NCBI RefSeq assembly: GCF_034351645.1
Contig: NZ_CP133782.1
Location: 2,795,001-2,859,000 of the forward strand
DNA: 64,000 nt
Source of the DNA: Pseudomonas sp. DC1.2
GTDB taxonomy: Bacteria > Pseudomonadota > Gammaproteobacteria > Pseudomonadales > Pseudomonadaceae
Direction of reading: 5' to 3'
The translations under genes were made by a program, and so were the position numbers. The notes under the pieces were generated by a model. It saw nothing but the letters and a program-made list of their open reading frames with translations, made no database searches and was not told the DNA's origin. Shown here piece by piece: positions 19,621-29,204 of this stretch. Numbering within the stretch: position 1 is the stretch's first letter; every line of letters begins with the position of its first letter.

Positions 19621-22600
19621 ATGGACGTTAAAAACAACAACAATTCGCTCGCACAAACGGGCAGCGCTTTTACCTGGAAACCCCCCAGCCGTGCCTTGCT
19701 CTGCGCTATGGCCATGTGGGGCACCGCCGAGGCCGCGCCTTACGTGGAAAGCGGAAAAATCGGTGACCCTAACAGTTGGCGCAGTGCCGAGTTCAATGCC
19801 GATTGGGGCGTGGGCGCCATCAACGCCCAAGACGCCTACGCCGCCGGCTACACCGGCAAAGGCATCAAACTGGGCATCTTCGACCAACCGGTCTACGCCG
19901 CGCACCCAGAGTTTTCCGGCACCCAAAAAGTCATTAACTTGGTCACCAGCGGAATTCGCGAATACACCGACCCCTATATCCCGGTCAAAGCCGGGGATGC
20001 GTTTCGTTATGACGGAGCGCCTTCGGTGGGCTCCAATGGCAAGCTCGGCGCCCACGGCACCCACGTCGGTGGGATCGCCGCCGGTAGCCGCGATGGCGGG
20101 CCCATGCATGGGGTGGCTTTCGCTGCGCAGATCATCAGTGCCGACAACGGCGACCCTGGCCCGGAGGACGGCATTATTCGCGGTAACGATGGCGCCGTGT
20201 ACAAAGCGGGATGGGATGCCTTGATCGCCAGCGGTGCCCGTGTCATCAACAACAGTTGGGGGATCGGTATCACCGATCGCTTTACCTTGGGCGGCCGTAA
20301 CCCGGCCTATCCGAATTTCACCGTGCAGGACGCGCAGTTGCAATTCAATGAGATCCGCCCGCTGCTGGGGACCAAACCGGGTGGGGCCTATGACGGCGCC
20401 ATTGCCGCCGCCCGAAGCGGTATCGTGACGATCTTCGCCGCGGGTAACGACTACAACCTCAATAACCCCGACGCCATCGCAGGCTTGGGGTACTTCGTGC
20501 CACAAATTGCGCCCAACTGGGTCACCGTGGCAGCGCTGCAACAAAACCCTGATCTCACCAGCAGCAACCTCTACACCATCAGCACGTTCTCTTCGCGCTG
20601 TGGCTACACGGCGAGTTTTTGTGTGGCCGCTCCGGGCAGCAAAATCTACAGCTCAATCATCAGTGGCACCAACGCCCAGGACCTGACCACCGGCTACGCC
20701 AACTACAACGGTACGTCAATGGCGGCACCCCACGTTGCCGGTTCCATGGCGGTGCTCATGGAGCGCTTTCCGTACATGACCGGGGCTCAGGTGGCTAGCG
20801 TGTTGCGCACGACGGCCACCGACCTCGGCGCCCCTGGCATCGATGAGCTGTACGGTTGGGGCATGATCAATTTACGCAAGGGTATCGACGGTCCAGCGAT
20901 GCTGGTGACTGAGCAAGATATCCCCCAGGCGCTGCGCATCGAGGGTGCTTATGGCGCTAGCCAGTTTGTCGCCGACTTGCCGGGCATCGGCGCCGTCATC
21001 GACGCCGGTAAACCCACGGAACGGGTGTGCAACGACGTGCAGTGTGGGCTCGACGTTTGGCGCAACGATATTTCCGGGCATGGCGGCCTGACCAAGCAAG
21101 GGATCGGCACGCTGGTGCTGACGGGCGCCAACACGTATGCGGGCCCGACGCTGGTGAATCAGGGCCGGCTGGCCATCAACGGTTCGCTGCTGTCGGCGGT
21201 TACGGTCAATGACAGCGGCATTCTCGGGGGCAACGGTCGTATCGGCGCATTGACGGCGAAGAGTGGCGGCACCGTGGCCCCCGGCAACTCAATCGGCACT
21301 TTGCGGGTGACCGGCGATGTCATCTTCGAACCCGGCTCGACGTATGCCGTCGAACTGTCACCCAGCAGCAGCGATCAGATCATTGCTGGCGGCAAAGCGC
21401 TCATCGACGGCGCGACCGTGAGCCTGTCCCTGGAAAATAGCCCAACGCTGCTGACCACGGCAGAAGCTAAAACGCTGCTCGGCCATTCTTACAACATTCT
21501 GCAAGCGGCTGGCGGTATTCAAGGCCAGTTCGGCGCGGTGGTGCCGAATTACCTGTTCATTGGCGGTAGCCTGGATTACTCGGCCAACGGCATTCAACTG
21601 GTGGTTGAACGTAACTTGACCTCGTTCACCAGTGCCGGCCTGACCCCGAATCAACGCGCCGTGGCGGCCGCAGCCGAACAACTGGGGGCCGGCAATGCGC
21701 TGTACGAAAGCCTGCTGCTGTCGCCGACAGCAGCGGTCGCGCAGCAAGCCTTCCAGCAACTGTCCGGTGAAATTCACCCGGCCATCACCACACTGTTGAT
21801 CAACGACAGTCGCTACTTGCGTGATGCGGTCGGTGAGCGTTTGCGCGAGCGTGATGTGTTTGACGCCGCCCCTGGCAACGACCCAAACAACGCGTGGGTC
21901 AAAGTGCTGGGCGCCTGGGGCAAAAGCGAGGGTGGTCATGCCAACGCCAGCGCTATCAACTCCATCAGTGGGTTGCTGGCCGGTGCTGACGCGTTGATCA
22001 CTGAAGATACCCGCTTGGGTTTCGTTACCGGTTATAGCGACAGTTCTTTGAGTATGGGCGACGGTACGCACTCGTCGGCCTCTGTCGACAGCTACCACTT
22101 GGGAGCGTATCTGGGGCATGCAGTTGATGCCCTGCGCCTGAGCGTCGGCGGGGCTTACAGCTGGCATCGCGCGGATGTGAAGCGTGAACTGCAATTCGGT
22201 GACGTCAGCGGCCAGCAGAAAACCAAGCGTGATGCGACGACCGCGCAACTGTTCACCGAAGCGGCGTATCGGCTGAACGTGCAGCCGTTGACTCTGGAGC
22301 CCTTCGGCAACCTGGCTTACGTGCATGTGAACAGCGACGGCTTCACCGAGAAGGGCGATGCCGCTGCGCTCAGGGGCAGCGAAGACAATCGCGACGCGGT
22401 GTTATCGACACTTGGCCTGCGGGCGGGCAAAACGATTGTGCTGTCCGATCAGCAAAAACTGGAGCTGTCCGGCAGCTTTGGCTGGCAGCACAACCTGAGT
22501 AACACCCGTTCCGAAGATCACTTGGCCTTCGTCAACGGCAACACCGGGTTCAGCGTGCAGAGTGTGTCCCTGGACCGCAACGCCGCCGTCATCGGCGCAC

Positions 22601-22713
22601 GGGCGGGATTGGCCTTGGCACGCGACATCCGCTTGAACCTGGATTACAACGGGCTGCTCGGTTCCAACCAGAAAGACCACGGTGTGGGCCTGACCCTGGA
22701 CTGGCAGTTCTGA
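19621..22713 (+). CDS. prtB: Second subtilisin-like autotransporter (PrtB type)
   Basis: A 1030-residue paralog of the preceding gene with the same layout: an extended signal region ending near GTAEAAPYVESG, an S8 domain with D88, H145 (GAHGTHVGG) and S366 (NGTSMAAPHVAG), a PATR repeat (LTGANTYAGPTLVNQG) and a C-terminal beta-barrel ending LTLDWQF. The motif around the catalytic Asp is FDQPVYAAHPEF, with Gln where most subtilases have Ser or Thr. The barrel and linker are much more similar to PrtA than the protease domain is, so the two likely arose by tandem duplication and then diverged in substrate choice. AAGGA lies 10 bp before the ATG. Confidence 0.93.
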   Translation: MDVKNNNNSLAQTGSAFTWKPPSRALLCAMAMWGTAEAAPYVESGKIGDPNSWRSAEFNADWGVGAINAQDAYAAGYTGKGIKLGIFDQPVYAAHPEFSGTQKVINLVTSGIREYTDPYIPVKAGDAFRYDGAPSVGSNGKLGAHGTHVGGIAAGSRDGGPMHGVAFAAQIISADNGDPGPEDGIIRGNDGAVYKAGWDALIASGARVINNSWGIGITDRFTLGGRNPAYPNFTVQDAQLQFNEIRPLLGTKPGGAYDGAIAAARSGIVTIFAAGNDYNLNNPDAIAGLGYFVPQIAPNWVTVAALQQNPDLTSSNLYTISTFSSRCGYTASFCVAAPGSKIYSSIISGTNAQDLTTGYANYNGTSMAAPHVAGSMAVLMERFPYMTGAQVASVLRTTATDLGAPGIDELYGWGMINLRKGIDGPAMLVTEQDIPQALRIEGAYGASQFVADLPGIGAVIDAGKPTERVCNDVQCGLDVWRNDISGHGGLTKQGIGTLVLTGANTYAGPTLVNQGRLAINGSLLSAVTVNDSGILGGNGRIGALTAKSGGTVAPGNSIGTLRVTGDVIFEPGSTYAVELSPSSSDQIIAGGKALIDGATVSLSLENSPTLLTTAEAKTLLGHSYNILQAAGGIQGQFGAVVPNYLFIGGSLDYSANGIQLVVERNLTSFTSAGLTPNQRAVAAAAEQLGAGNALYESLLLSPTAAVAQQAFQQLSGEIHPAITTLLINDSRYLRDAVGERLRERDVFDAAPGNDPNNAWVKVLGAWGKSEGGHANASAINSISGLLAGADALITEDTRLGFVTGYSDSSLSMGDGTHSSASVDSYHLGAYLGHAVDALRLSVGGAYSWHRADVKRELQFGDVSGQQKTKRDATTAQLFTEAAYRLNVQPLTLEPFGNLAYVHVNSDGFTEKGDAAALRGSEDNRDAVLSTLGLRAGKTIVLSDQQKLELSGSFGWQHNLSNTRSEDHLAFVNGNTGFSVQSVSLDRNAAVIGARAGLALARDIRLNLDYNGLLGSNQKDHGVGLTLDWQF

Positions 22714-22735
22714 CTTGACGCAAAGGATGCAAAGC

Positions 22736-24439
22736 ATGGGACTGTTTGATTACAAAAACGCCGGCAGTGCGGCCGGCAAAGCGCTGTACAGCGATGCCAT
22801 CGCGCTGACGCTTTACGCTTACGCTCCCACGGACCAACCCTTGCCGGCGACCGGGTGGGCGCCGATTGGCGCGAAAGCGCTGGGTTACCAAGGCAAGGTC
22901 GGTGCGCAAGGTACTTTCTTCGGCGAGAAGGACGGGTTTACCAGCGCCGAAGCCGAAGTCCTCGGCAAATATGACGCCGCCGGCAAGCTGATCGGCCTCG
23001 GCGTAGCCTTCCGTGGGACCGGTGGCCTGGGTTACAGCGACACTTTTGGCGACCTGAAAAACAACCTGCTGGCCGCGGTCGGTCCCGTGGACTACGCAAC
23101 GAACTACAGCAAAAACGCCTTCGACAGTTTGCTCAAAGACGTCGCCGCGTTCGCCATCGCCCATGGTCTGAGCGCCACGGACGTGCTGATCAGCGGTCAT
23201 AGCCTCGGCGGGCTTGGGGTCAACAGCCTCGCGCAACTGAGCGGCACCCACTGGGGTGGCTTCTTCAAAGACGCCAACTACGTGGCGTTCGCCTCGCCGA
23301 CCCAAAGCAGCACGGGTCACAACGTGCTCAACATAGGCTACGAAAACGATCCGGTGTTTCGCGCACTCGACGGCAGCACCTTTAGCCATGCGTCCTTGGG
23401 CAAACACGACGCTCATCAGGCGTCGGCGACCAACAACATCGTCAACTTCAACGATCACTACGCATCCACTGCACAGAACCTGGTGCCGTTCAGCATCCTC
23501 AACCCGCTGAGCTGGTCAGCCCACGGCTCGCTGGGCTATGACGACGGGTTGAACCGGGTGATTGACTCGCGTTTCTACGACCTCACCAACAAAGACTCGA
23601 CCGTCATCGTTTCCAACCTCACCGAGTCGTCGCGAAGCAAAACCTGGGTCGAGGACTTGGGCCGCAGCGGCGAACCGCACACCGGCACCACGTTCATCAT
23701 TGGCACCGACAGCAACGACTTGCTCAAAGGTGGCGCCGGTAATGATTTTCTTGAAGGCCGGGACGGTAACGACCGGTTCCGCGATGACGGTGGCTACAAC
23801 ATTTTGCTCGGCGGCAAGGGCAGCAACACCTTCGAACTGCAAAAACCGTTGCAGAATTTCAGTATTGCCAATGACGGCGATGGCACGCTTTACGTGCGTG
23901 ACGCCTACGGCGGTATCAGCCTGACCCGAGACATCGGCGCACTGGTGAGCAAGGAGTCGAGCGGCTGGTGGGGCATGAGCAGCAAGGAGATCACCTACAC
24001 CGTCAGCGCCAACGGTTTACTCAACGGTAGCGAACTGACCCACTACAACTACTCGCTCAATGGTGATGCCTATGGCAACACCTTGACGGCCACTGGCGAC
24101 GGTGACTGGCTGTTCGGCAACGCCGGTGACGATCTGCTGCGCAGCGACAAGAGCCATGTCACCTTCGTTGGCGGCGCCGGCAATGACGTGATGTATGCCT
24201 CGGGCGGCAACAACACGTTCCTGTTCAGCGGTGCCTTTGGTTTCGACGCGATCAATGGCTATCAGGGCAGCGACAAGCTGGTGTTCATGGGTGTCCAGGG
24301 CGCAGGGCAGGGCTACGACTACAAACAACATGCTTCACAGTCGGGCCATGACACGGTGCTCAGTGTGGGCGATTTCGCAGTGACCCTGGTCGGGGTCGGG
24401 CTGGATAACCTGTCCACTTCAAACATCACGTTCGCGTAA
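22736..24439 (+). CDS. Family I.3 lipase paralog lacking lid 1
   Basis: A 567-residue secreted lipase exported by a type I system. The start MGLFDYKN at ATG 22736 is preferred over an ATG seven codons upstream because AAAGGA lies 8 bp before it and the next lipase begins the same way. The catalytic triad is inferred by alignment: S156 (GHSLGG), D205 (GYENDPVF) and H263 (WSAHGSLG). C-terminal RTX-like repeats (GGAGNDFLEGRDGNDRF, GGAGNDVMYASGG) and a C-terminal end DNLSTSNITFA act as type I signal. Compared with the 617-residue lipase downstream it lacks about 48 residues between LYAY and GWAPI, exactly the lid-1 region. Altered substrate range (esterase or phospholipase) is possible. Confidence 0.92.
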   Translation: MGLFDYKNAGSAAGKALYSDAIALTLYAYAPTDQPLPATGWAPIGAKALGYQGKVGAQGTFFGEKDGFTSAEAEVLGKYDAAGKLIGLGVAFRGTGGLGYSDTFGDLKNNLLAAVGPVDYATNYSKNAFDSLLKDVAAFAIAHGLSATDVLISGHSLGGLGVNSLAQLSGTHWGGFFKDANYVAFASPTQSSTGHNVLNIGYENDPVFRALDGSTFSHASLGKHDAHQASATNNIVNFNDHYASTAQNLVPFSILNPLSWSAHGSLGYDDGLNRVIDSRFYDLTNKDSTVIVSNLTESSRSKTWVEDLGRSGEPHTGTTFIIGTDSNDLLKGGAGNDFLEGRDGNDRFRDDGGYNILLGGKGSNTFELQKPLQNFSIANDGDGTLYVRDAYGGISLTRDIGALVSKESSGWWGMSSKEITYTVSANGLLNGSELTHYNYSLNGDAYGNTLTATGDGDWLFGNAGDDLLRSDKSHVTFVGGAGNDVMYASGGNNTFLFSGAFGFDAINGYQGSDKLVFMGVQGAGQGYDYKQHASQSGHDTVLSVGDFAVTLVGVGLDNLSTSNITFA

Positions 24440-24540
24440 CAAAAGCTGCACGTACTGAATGCTCCGGGGCGCCTCGTCAGTGAGGTGTCCTGGTTGTGAG
24501 CTATCTCTGACAATTCCAACAAAGAGAGAGGCGATACCCA

Positions 24541-26394
24541 ATGGGTGTGTACGACTACAAACACTTCGGCACAGCAGATTCCAAGGCATTGTTTACCGAC
24601 GCCATGGCGATCACGCTGTATGCCTATCACAACCTCGATAACGGTTTTGCCAGCGGTTATCAGCACAACGGTTTCGGCCTCGGGCTACCGGCAACGCTGG
24701 TCACCGCGCTGATTGGCGGCACCGACTCGCAGGGCGTCATCCCCGGCGTTCCGTGGAACCCCGATTCTGAAAAACTCGCACTCGATGCGGTGAAAAAGGC
24801 CGGCTGGACGCCCATCACGGCTTCACAGTTGGGCTATGACGGCAAGACTGACGCAAGGGGAACCTTCTACGGCGAGAAGGCCGGGTTTACCAGCGCTCAG
24901 GTCGAGATTCTCGGCAAGTACGACGCCCAGGGTCATCTCACTGAAATCGGCATTGCCTTTCGTGGCACCAGCGGCCCTCGGGAAATCCAGATCAGCGATT
25001 CGATCGGCGACATCATCAACGATCTGTTGGCCGCTTTGGGGCCCAAGGACTACGCGAAAAATTACGTTGGTGAAGCGTTCGGCAAACTACTGGGTAACGT
25101 CGCCGCGTTTGCCAGCGCCAATGGCCTGTCGGGCAAGGACGTATTGGTCAGTGGCCACAGCCTTGGCGGGCTGGCGGTCAATAGCCTGGCGGACTTGAGC
25201 ACGGGTAAATGGTCGGGGTTCTACAAGGACTCCAACTACATTGCCTATGCTTCACCGACCCAAAGCAGCACCGACAAAGTGCTTAATGTCGGTTACGAAA
25301 ACGATCCGGTATTTCGCGCCCTCGACGGCTCGACGTTCAACCTGGCGTCAGTGGGCGTACACGATGCCCCCAAAGAGTCGGCCACCGACAACATCGTCAG
25401 TTTCAACGATCATTACGCTTCGACGGCGTGGAATGTCCTGCCGTTTTCCATCCTCAACGTTCCGACCTGGATTTCGCATTTGCCGACGGCTTACGGCGAC
25501 GGCATGAACAGGATCATTGGATCAACGTTCTACGACCTGACCAGCAAAGATTCGACCCTCATCGTCGCCAATCTCTCGGATCCCGCGCGCGCCACTACCT
25601 GGGTACAGGACCTCAATCGTAACGCTGAAGCCCACAAGGGCAGCACGTTCATCATCGGCAGCGACAGCAACGACCTGATCCAGGGCGGCACGGGCAACGA
25701 TTATCTGGAAGGCCGCGATGGCGACGACACCTTCCGCGACGGTGGTGGCTACAACATCATCCTGGGCGGCAAGGGCAACAACGTGCTGGACCTGCAGCAG
25801 TCGGTGAAAAACTTCGACTTTGCCAATGATGGCGCCGGCAATCTGTATGTGCGCGATGCGAATGGCGGCATCAGCATCACCCGCGACATCGGCAGCATCA
25901 TCACCAAGGAGCCCGGATTTCTCTGGGGAATATTCAAAGGGGATGTGACCCACAGTGTCACCGCCGAAGGCCTCAAAGTGGGTAACAACCTAACGTCATA
26001 CGCCTCGACGGTCAAAGGCGGGGTAGGGGCCGATACGCTGAAGGCTCATGCAGGAGGCGACTGGTTGTTTGGCCTGGACGGCGATGATCACTTGATCGGC
26101 GGCAAGGGCAACGACGTGTTTGTCGGCGGCGCTGGAAACGACCTGATGGAATCGGGCGGCGGGATCAATACCTTTCTGTTCAACGGAGCCTTTGGCCAAG
26201 ACCGAATTGTCGGCTATCAGGCCAGTGACAAACTGGTGTTTATCGGGGTCCAGGGCGTGACGCCAAATGACGACTACCGAGCCCATGCGACAACGGTCGG
26301 GCACGACACGGTGCTTACGTTTGGCCACGACTCGGTAACGCTGGTCGGGGTGGGGCTCAGCAGCGTGTCGGGTTCAGGAATTGTGATCGCCTGA
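24541..26394 (+). CDS. lipA: Family I.3 thermostable lipase LipA
   Basis: A 617-residue extracellular triacylglycerol lipase of the well-studied P. fluorescens/Pseudomonas sp. MIS38 type. The numbering agrees with that family exactly: S207 in GHSLGG, D255 in GYENDPVF and H313 in WISHLPT. Lid 1 (about 46-74, LPATLVTALIGG) and the lid-2 region near 148-167 are present. The C-terminal part has RTX repeats (GGTGNDYLEGRDGDDTF, GGKGNDVFVGGAGNDLM) and ends SGSGIVIA, the type I export signal for AprDEF. Close downstream lies a REP-like repeat. It is usually the last gene of the aprX-lipA operon. Confidence 0.96.
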   Translation: MGVYDYKHFGTADSKALFTDAMAITLYAYHNLDNGFASGYQHNGFGLGLPATLVTALIGGTDSQGVIPGVPWNPDSEKLALDAVKKAGWTPITASQLGYDGKTDARGTFYGEKAGFTSAQVEILGKYDAQGHLTEIGIAFRGTSGPREIQISDSIGDIINDLLAALGPKDYAKNYVGEAFGKLLGNVAAFASANGLSGKDVLVSGHSLGGLAVNSLADLSTGKWSGFYKDSNYIAYASPTQSSTDKVLNVGYENDPVFRALDGSTFNLASVGVHDAPKESATDNIVSFNDHYASTAWNVLPFSILNVPTWISHLPTAYGDGMNRIIGSTFYDLTSKDSTLIVANLSDPARATTWVQDLNRNAEAHKGSTFIIGSDSNDLIQGGTGNDYLEGRDGDDTFRDGGGYNIILGGKGNNVLDLQQSVKNFDFANDGAGNLYVRDANGGISITRDIGSIITKEPGFLWGIFKGDVTHSVTAEGLKVGNNLTSYASTVKGGVGADTLKAHAGGDWLFGLDGDDHLIGGKGNDVFVGGAGNDLMESGGGINTFLFNGAFGQDRIVGYQASDKLVFIGVQGVTPNDDYRAHATTVGHDTVLTFGHDSVTLVGVGLSSVSGSGIVIA

Positions 26395-26420
26395 ACATCT
26401 TGTGGCGCCGGCAAGGACCT

Positions 26421-26481
26421 CTTCACAAGCCAGGCCGCTCCCATGGTTGTTGATCCAGCGGGGGAGCGAGTCTGCTTGGGA
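26421..26481. repeat. REP-like inverted repeat after lipA
   Basis: Imperfect arms CAAGCCAGGCCGCTCCC and GGGGAGCGAGTCTGCTTG flank a short loop. The same arm pattern (CAGGCCCGCTTCC / GGAAGCGAGTCTG) recurs at 27033-27086, so the two are copies of one intergenic repeat family typical of this Pseudomonas group. It may stop exonucleases or act as a weak terminator after lipA. Confidence 0.65.
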
Positions 26482-26636
26482 AGAATGATAAACCGGTAAT
26501 ACGGTGACTTGCTGGCCACTCTTTGACTCCAATCCCTGCACCCGCAGGAACTGGCACTAAAGCATCAGCCCGCGTTTGCGTTATGTCTATTGCGCACACG
26601 CGGCATGCCGCCATTGAACACAGGAGATTCAAAACA

Positions 26637-27002
26637 GTGAGTAACAGCAAGCGTTTTGCTTTGGGAATGGTTTTAGCCGTGTTATCGGCAAACGCCGCTG
26701 CAGAACTGCCTCAGCATTCGATTTTGAGCCGTTATGGCATGACCCCGGATGAACTGCCAAAGCCGTCAGCGGCAGCCCTACTCAAACCCATCGAAGAGAA
26801 AAGTCTCTTTCAGCTTCAGCCTGAACAGCCTTGGGCGAACATTCGTCTCGGTGACGGGAAAAAGCCTGAAGTGACCGGCAACATCAGTATCGACCATTCG
26901 GTGCAGCAGGAATTTGAGCGTTGCCAAAGACTGCGTGACGAAATGCTCAAGCGCGGCGAGCGCTATAGCGTCTGTGATACCGGCATTCCAGGAATGCCCT
27001 GA
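26637..27002 (+). CDS. Small secreted protein of unknown function
   Basis: A 121-residue protein starting at GTG 26637, chosen because AGGAG lies 10 bp upstream and a signal peptide follows at once (KRFALGMVLAVLSANAAA, cleavage before ELPQHS). The mature part is polar, rich in Pro, Glu and Lys, with two cysteines near the C-terminus (FERCQRLRDEMLK, YSVCDTGIPG) that could pair. I do not recognise a family. It lies between two copies of an intergenic repeat behind the exoenzyme cluster. Confidence 0.6.
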   Translation: MSNSKRFALGMVLAVLSANAAAELPQHSILSRYGMTPDELPKPSAAALLKPIEEKSLFQLQPEQPWANIRLGDGKKPEVTGNISIDHSVQQEFERCQRLRDEMLKRGERYSVCDTGIPGMP

Positions 27003-27032
27003 TTTTGCCGTGAGTGTGTAAGGCCTCTTCAC

Positions 27033-27086
27033 GGGCAGGCCCGCTTCCACATTAGGCCGCGACTCAGTGTGGAAGCGAGTCTGCCC
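27033..27086. repeat. REP-like inverted repeat
   Basis: Arms GGGCAGGCCCGCTTCCACA and TGTGGAAGCGAGTCTGCCC (16 of 19 paired) around a 16-base loop. It is related to the repeat at 26421-26481 and lies between convergent genes, where it may serve as terminator or mRNA 3' stabiliser. Confidence 0.75.
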
Positions 27087-27108
27087 TCTATGAGCGATAG
27101 CGCGGTCG

Positions 27109-27333
27109 TTAGTCTTCCTTGCGCACTGTTGCTACATCGTTGCCATTGACCCTGACCTTCGCTCCGGAAATATCCTCGAATTCATAGAAGCCGTCCTTGG
27201 TCTTGGTTTTCGGCATGTCTTTGGTCAAATATTGGGTGCCGTTCTGCAAAGTCACCACCGTGGGTGTCGAGCAACCGGCCAGGGCCAGGAACGCCGCTAC
27301 CGCGACAGGCAAGCCCAGAGTCTTGATATTCAT
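27109..27333 (-). CDS. YgdI/YgdR-like small lipoprotein
   Basis: A 74-residue protein starting MNIKTLGLPVAVAA (an ATG two codons upstream is also possible). The lipobox LAGC gives lipidation on the Cys after about 20 residues. The mature part TLQNGTQYLTKDMPKTKTKD ... YEFEDISGAKVRVN is the SH3-like YgdI/YgdR domain. These outer-membrane lipoproteins have no firm function. Confidence 0.85.
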   Translation of the reverse strand: MNIKTLGLPVAVAAFLALAGCSTPTVVTLQNGTQYLTKDMPKTKTKDGFYEFEDISGAKVRVNGNDVATVRKED

Positions 27334-27539
27334 GTACACCTCTCATCATTTTCTAAAATAGGCGACCGGCTCGATGGGGGCGGGTCGTTAACTCAGTGGT
27401 ATGCCGATTGGTGCGACGGATCGACGAAAAGTTCGATCACCCGGCAAAATTGGCTTAATCAGTTCGCCGCCCATCCTTTTCCATTTGCAACGGGCAGGGC
27501 GTAGCTGGTATCTGTACGCATATCCAGTATTCGCTTGCC

Positions 27540-29204
27540 ATGGCCCTTTTTTCTGTGACTGAAAACCCGCTCGACGATCCGTTCTACTACTTGAACAACT
27601 TCATGCAAGTGCTTGATTGGCTTGAACATCGCTACGCCGATGTATTGAACAGTGACGAGCAGGACTTCATTCGTGAGTTCAACCAGTTGCCCCGCGAGTC
27701 CCGGGCGCTGCTGGTGCGAATGGTCATGCGCAAGGGCTTGCACTTCAGGGCCAGCAAGTTGAAGTACCTCGAGATCGGCGACATTGCCAGTGCGGCTGGG
27801 CCATTACTGGCGCTGGGCTGGATCGATGAGCAATCGCCGCTGTCCATCGAATCGTTGTTCGACGTGTTGCTCAAAGCAGAAATTCTCCAGTGCCTGAGTC
27901 ATGCCATCGCTCAGCCTAAAGGCAAAAAAGCCGACTGGCTCGGGCCACTGAGCGAGCAGTTTACCGAGGCTCGCAGCTTACGACAGTGGAGCCCGCAACT
28001 GGATGACCGGCTGTTTAGTCTGACCACCATGGCCCTGATTGACCGCCTGCGCTTGATGTTTTTCGGCAACCTTTACCAGGACTGGTCCGAGTTCGTGCTG
28101 GCCGACCTGGGTATTTTTAGCTACGAGAAAGTCGAGTTTTGTGCCGCGTCACGTGGCCTGCGCTGCCGCGAGGACGTGGACGCCGGTGTGTTCCTGCATG
28201 AGTGTCAGCAGCGCTTCGAGTCGGGTGAGCCGGTCGCGGACATCGTCGCAGACATCAACGCACTGAACCTGGACAACCCTTGGTTACAACGACGCCGGGG
28301 CAAGCTGTTGTTTCAAATCGCACAACAGTGCGAACGCCTTGGCGATTTCCCCGGCGCCCTGAGCATTTACCGCGACTGCGCTTACCCCGGCGCCCGCCAG
28401 CGGCGAATTCGTGTGCTGGAGCGCTGTGGTGAATATGCGTTGGCCATGCAACTGGCGGTAGACGCTGAGCAATCCCCGGAAAGCGCGGCCGAGCAGCAGC
28501 ATTTACTGCGTGTACTGCCAAGGCTTCGACGCAAACTGGGCGGCGCACCGATGAAACGGGCAAGCCCTCGGCCAATGTTGCGCCTGGACGTGCAGTTATC
28601 CAGGACCGATCCTGCGCGCTCGGTGGAGTATTACGTTCAGGCACACCTGGCAGAGGCTTCGGCGCCCGTGCATTACGTTGAGAACAGTCTGATCAACTCG
28701 CTGTTCGGGCTGCTGTGCTGGCCGGCTATTTTCGCGCCGTTACCGGGGGCTTTTTTCCACCCGTTCCAGCGCGGGCCGGTGGACTTGCTCCATGAGGACT
28801 TTCACAGCCGCCGCGCGGAACTGTTCCAGGCCTGCCTGGGCGAACTCGACGACGGGCGTTATGTGCAAACGATTACTGAACGCTACGTGACGAAGTGGGG
28901 GGTGCAGTCGCCCTTTGTCTTCTGGGGTGCGTTGACCGAAGAGTTGCTGGCTCAGGCGCTGGACTGCCTGCCCGCTGACCACCTCAAGCGCTGGTTCAAT
29001 CGCCTGTTGCTGGACATCAAGGCCAATCGCACCGGCATGCCGGACCTGATCCAGTTCTGGCCGCACGACAAAACCTACCGCATGATCGAGGTCAAAGGTC
29101 CTGGCGATCGCCTGCAAGACAACCAACTGCGTTGGCTGGAGTTCTGCCATGAGCATCAGATGCCGATTGCCGTCTGCTATGTGCAATGGGCGGACCACAC
29201 GTGA
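27540..29204 (+). CDS. FAN1-like nuclease with VRR-NUC domain
   Basis: A 554-residue homolog of bacterial FAN1, a structure-specific 5' flap endonuclease and exonuclease that unhooks interstrand crosslinks. The C-terminal VRR-NUC domain (about 430-550) carries D502 (GMPDLIQFW) and E517-x-K519 (IEVKGPGD), followed by QDNQLRWLEF. The middle region is helical, with TPR-like character (CERLGDFPGALSIYRDCAYP), and the N-terminal part suits the SAP-containing DNA-binding domain. It starts at ATG 27540 with no clear Shine-Dalgarno. The stop overlaps the following helicase start (GTGA), so the two are co-translated and probably act together on damaged DNA. Confidence 0.88.
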   Translation: MALFSVTENPLDDPFYYLNNFMQVLDWLEHRYADVLNSDEQDFIREFNQLPRESRALLVRMVMRKGLHFRASKLKYLEIGDIASAAGPLLALGWIDEQSPLSIESLFDVLLKAEILQCLSHAIAQPKGKKADWLGPLSEQFTEARSLRQWSPQLDDRLFSLTTMALIDRLRLMFFGNLYQDWSEFVLADLGIFSYEKVEFCAASRGLRCREDVDAGVFLHECQQRFESGEPVADIVADINALNLDNPWLQRRRGKLLFQIAQQCERLGDFPGALSIYRDCAYPGARQRRIRVLERCGEYALAMQLAVDAEQSPESAAEQQHLLRVLPRLRRKLGGAPMKRASPRPMLRLDVQLSRTDPARSVEYYVQAHLAEASAPVHYVENSLINSLFGLLCWPAIFAPLPGAFFHPFQRGPVDLLHEDFHSRRAELFQACLGELDDGRYVQTITERYVTKWGVQSPFVFWGALTEELLAQALDCLPADHLKRWFNRLLLDIKANRTGMPDLIQFWPHDKTYRMIEVKGPGDRLQDNQLRWLEFCHEHQMPIAVCYVQWADHT

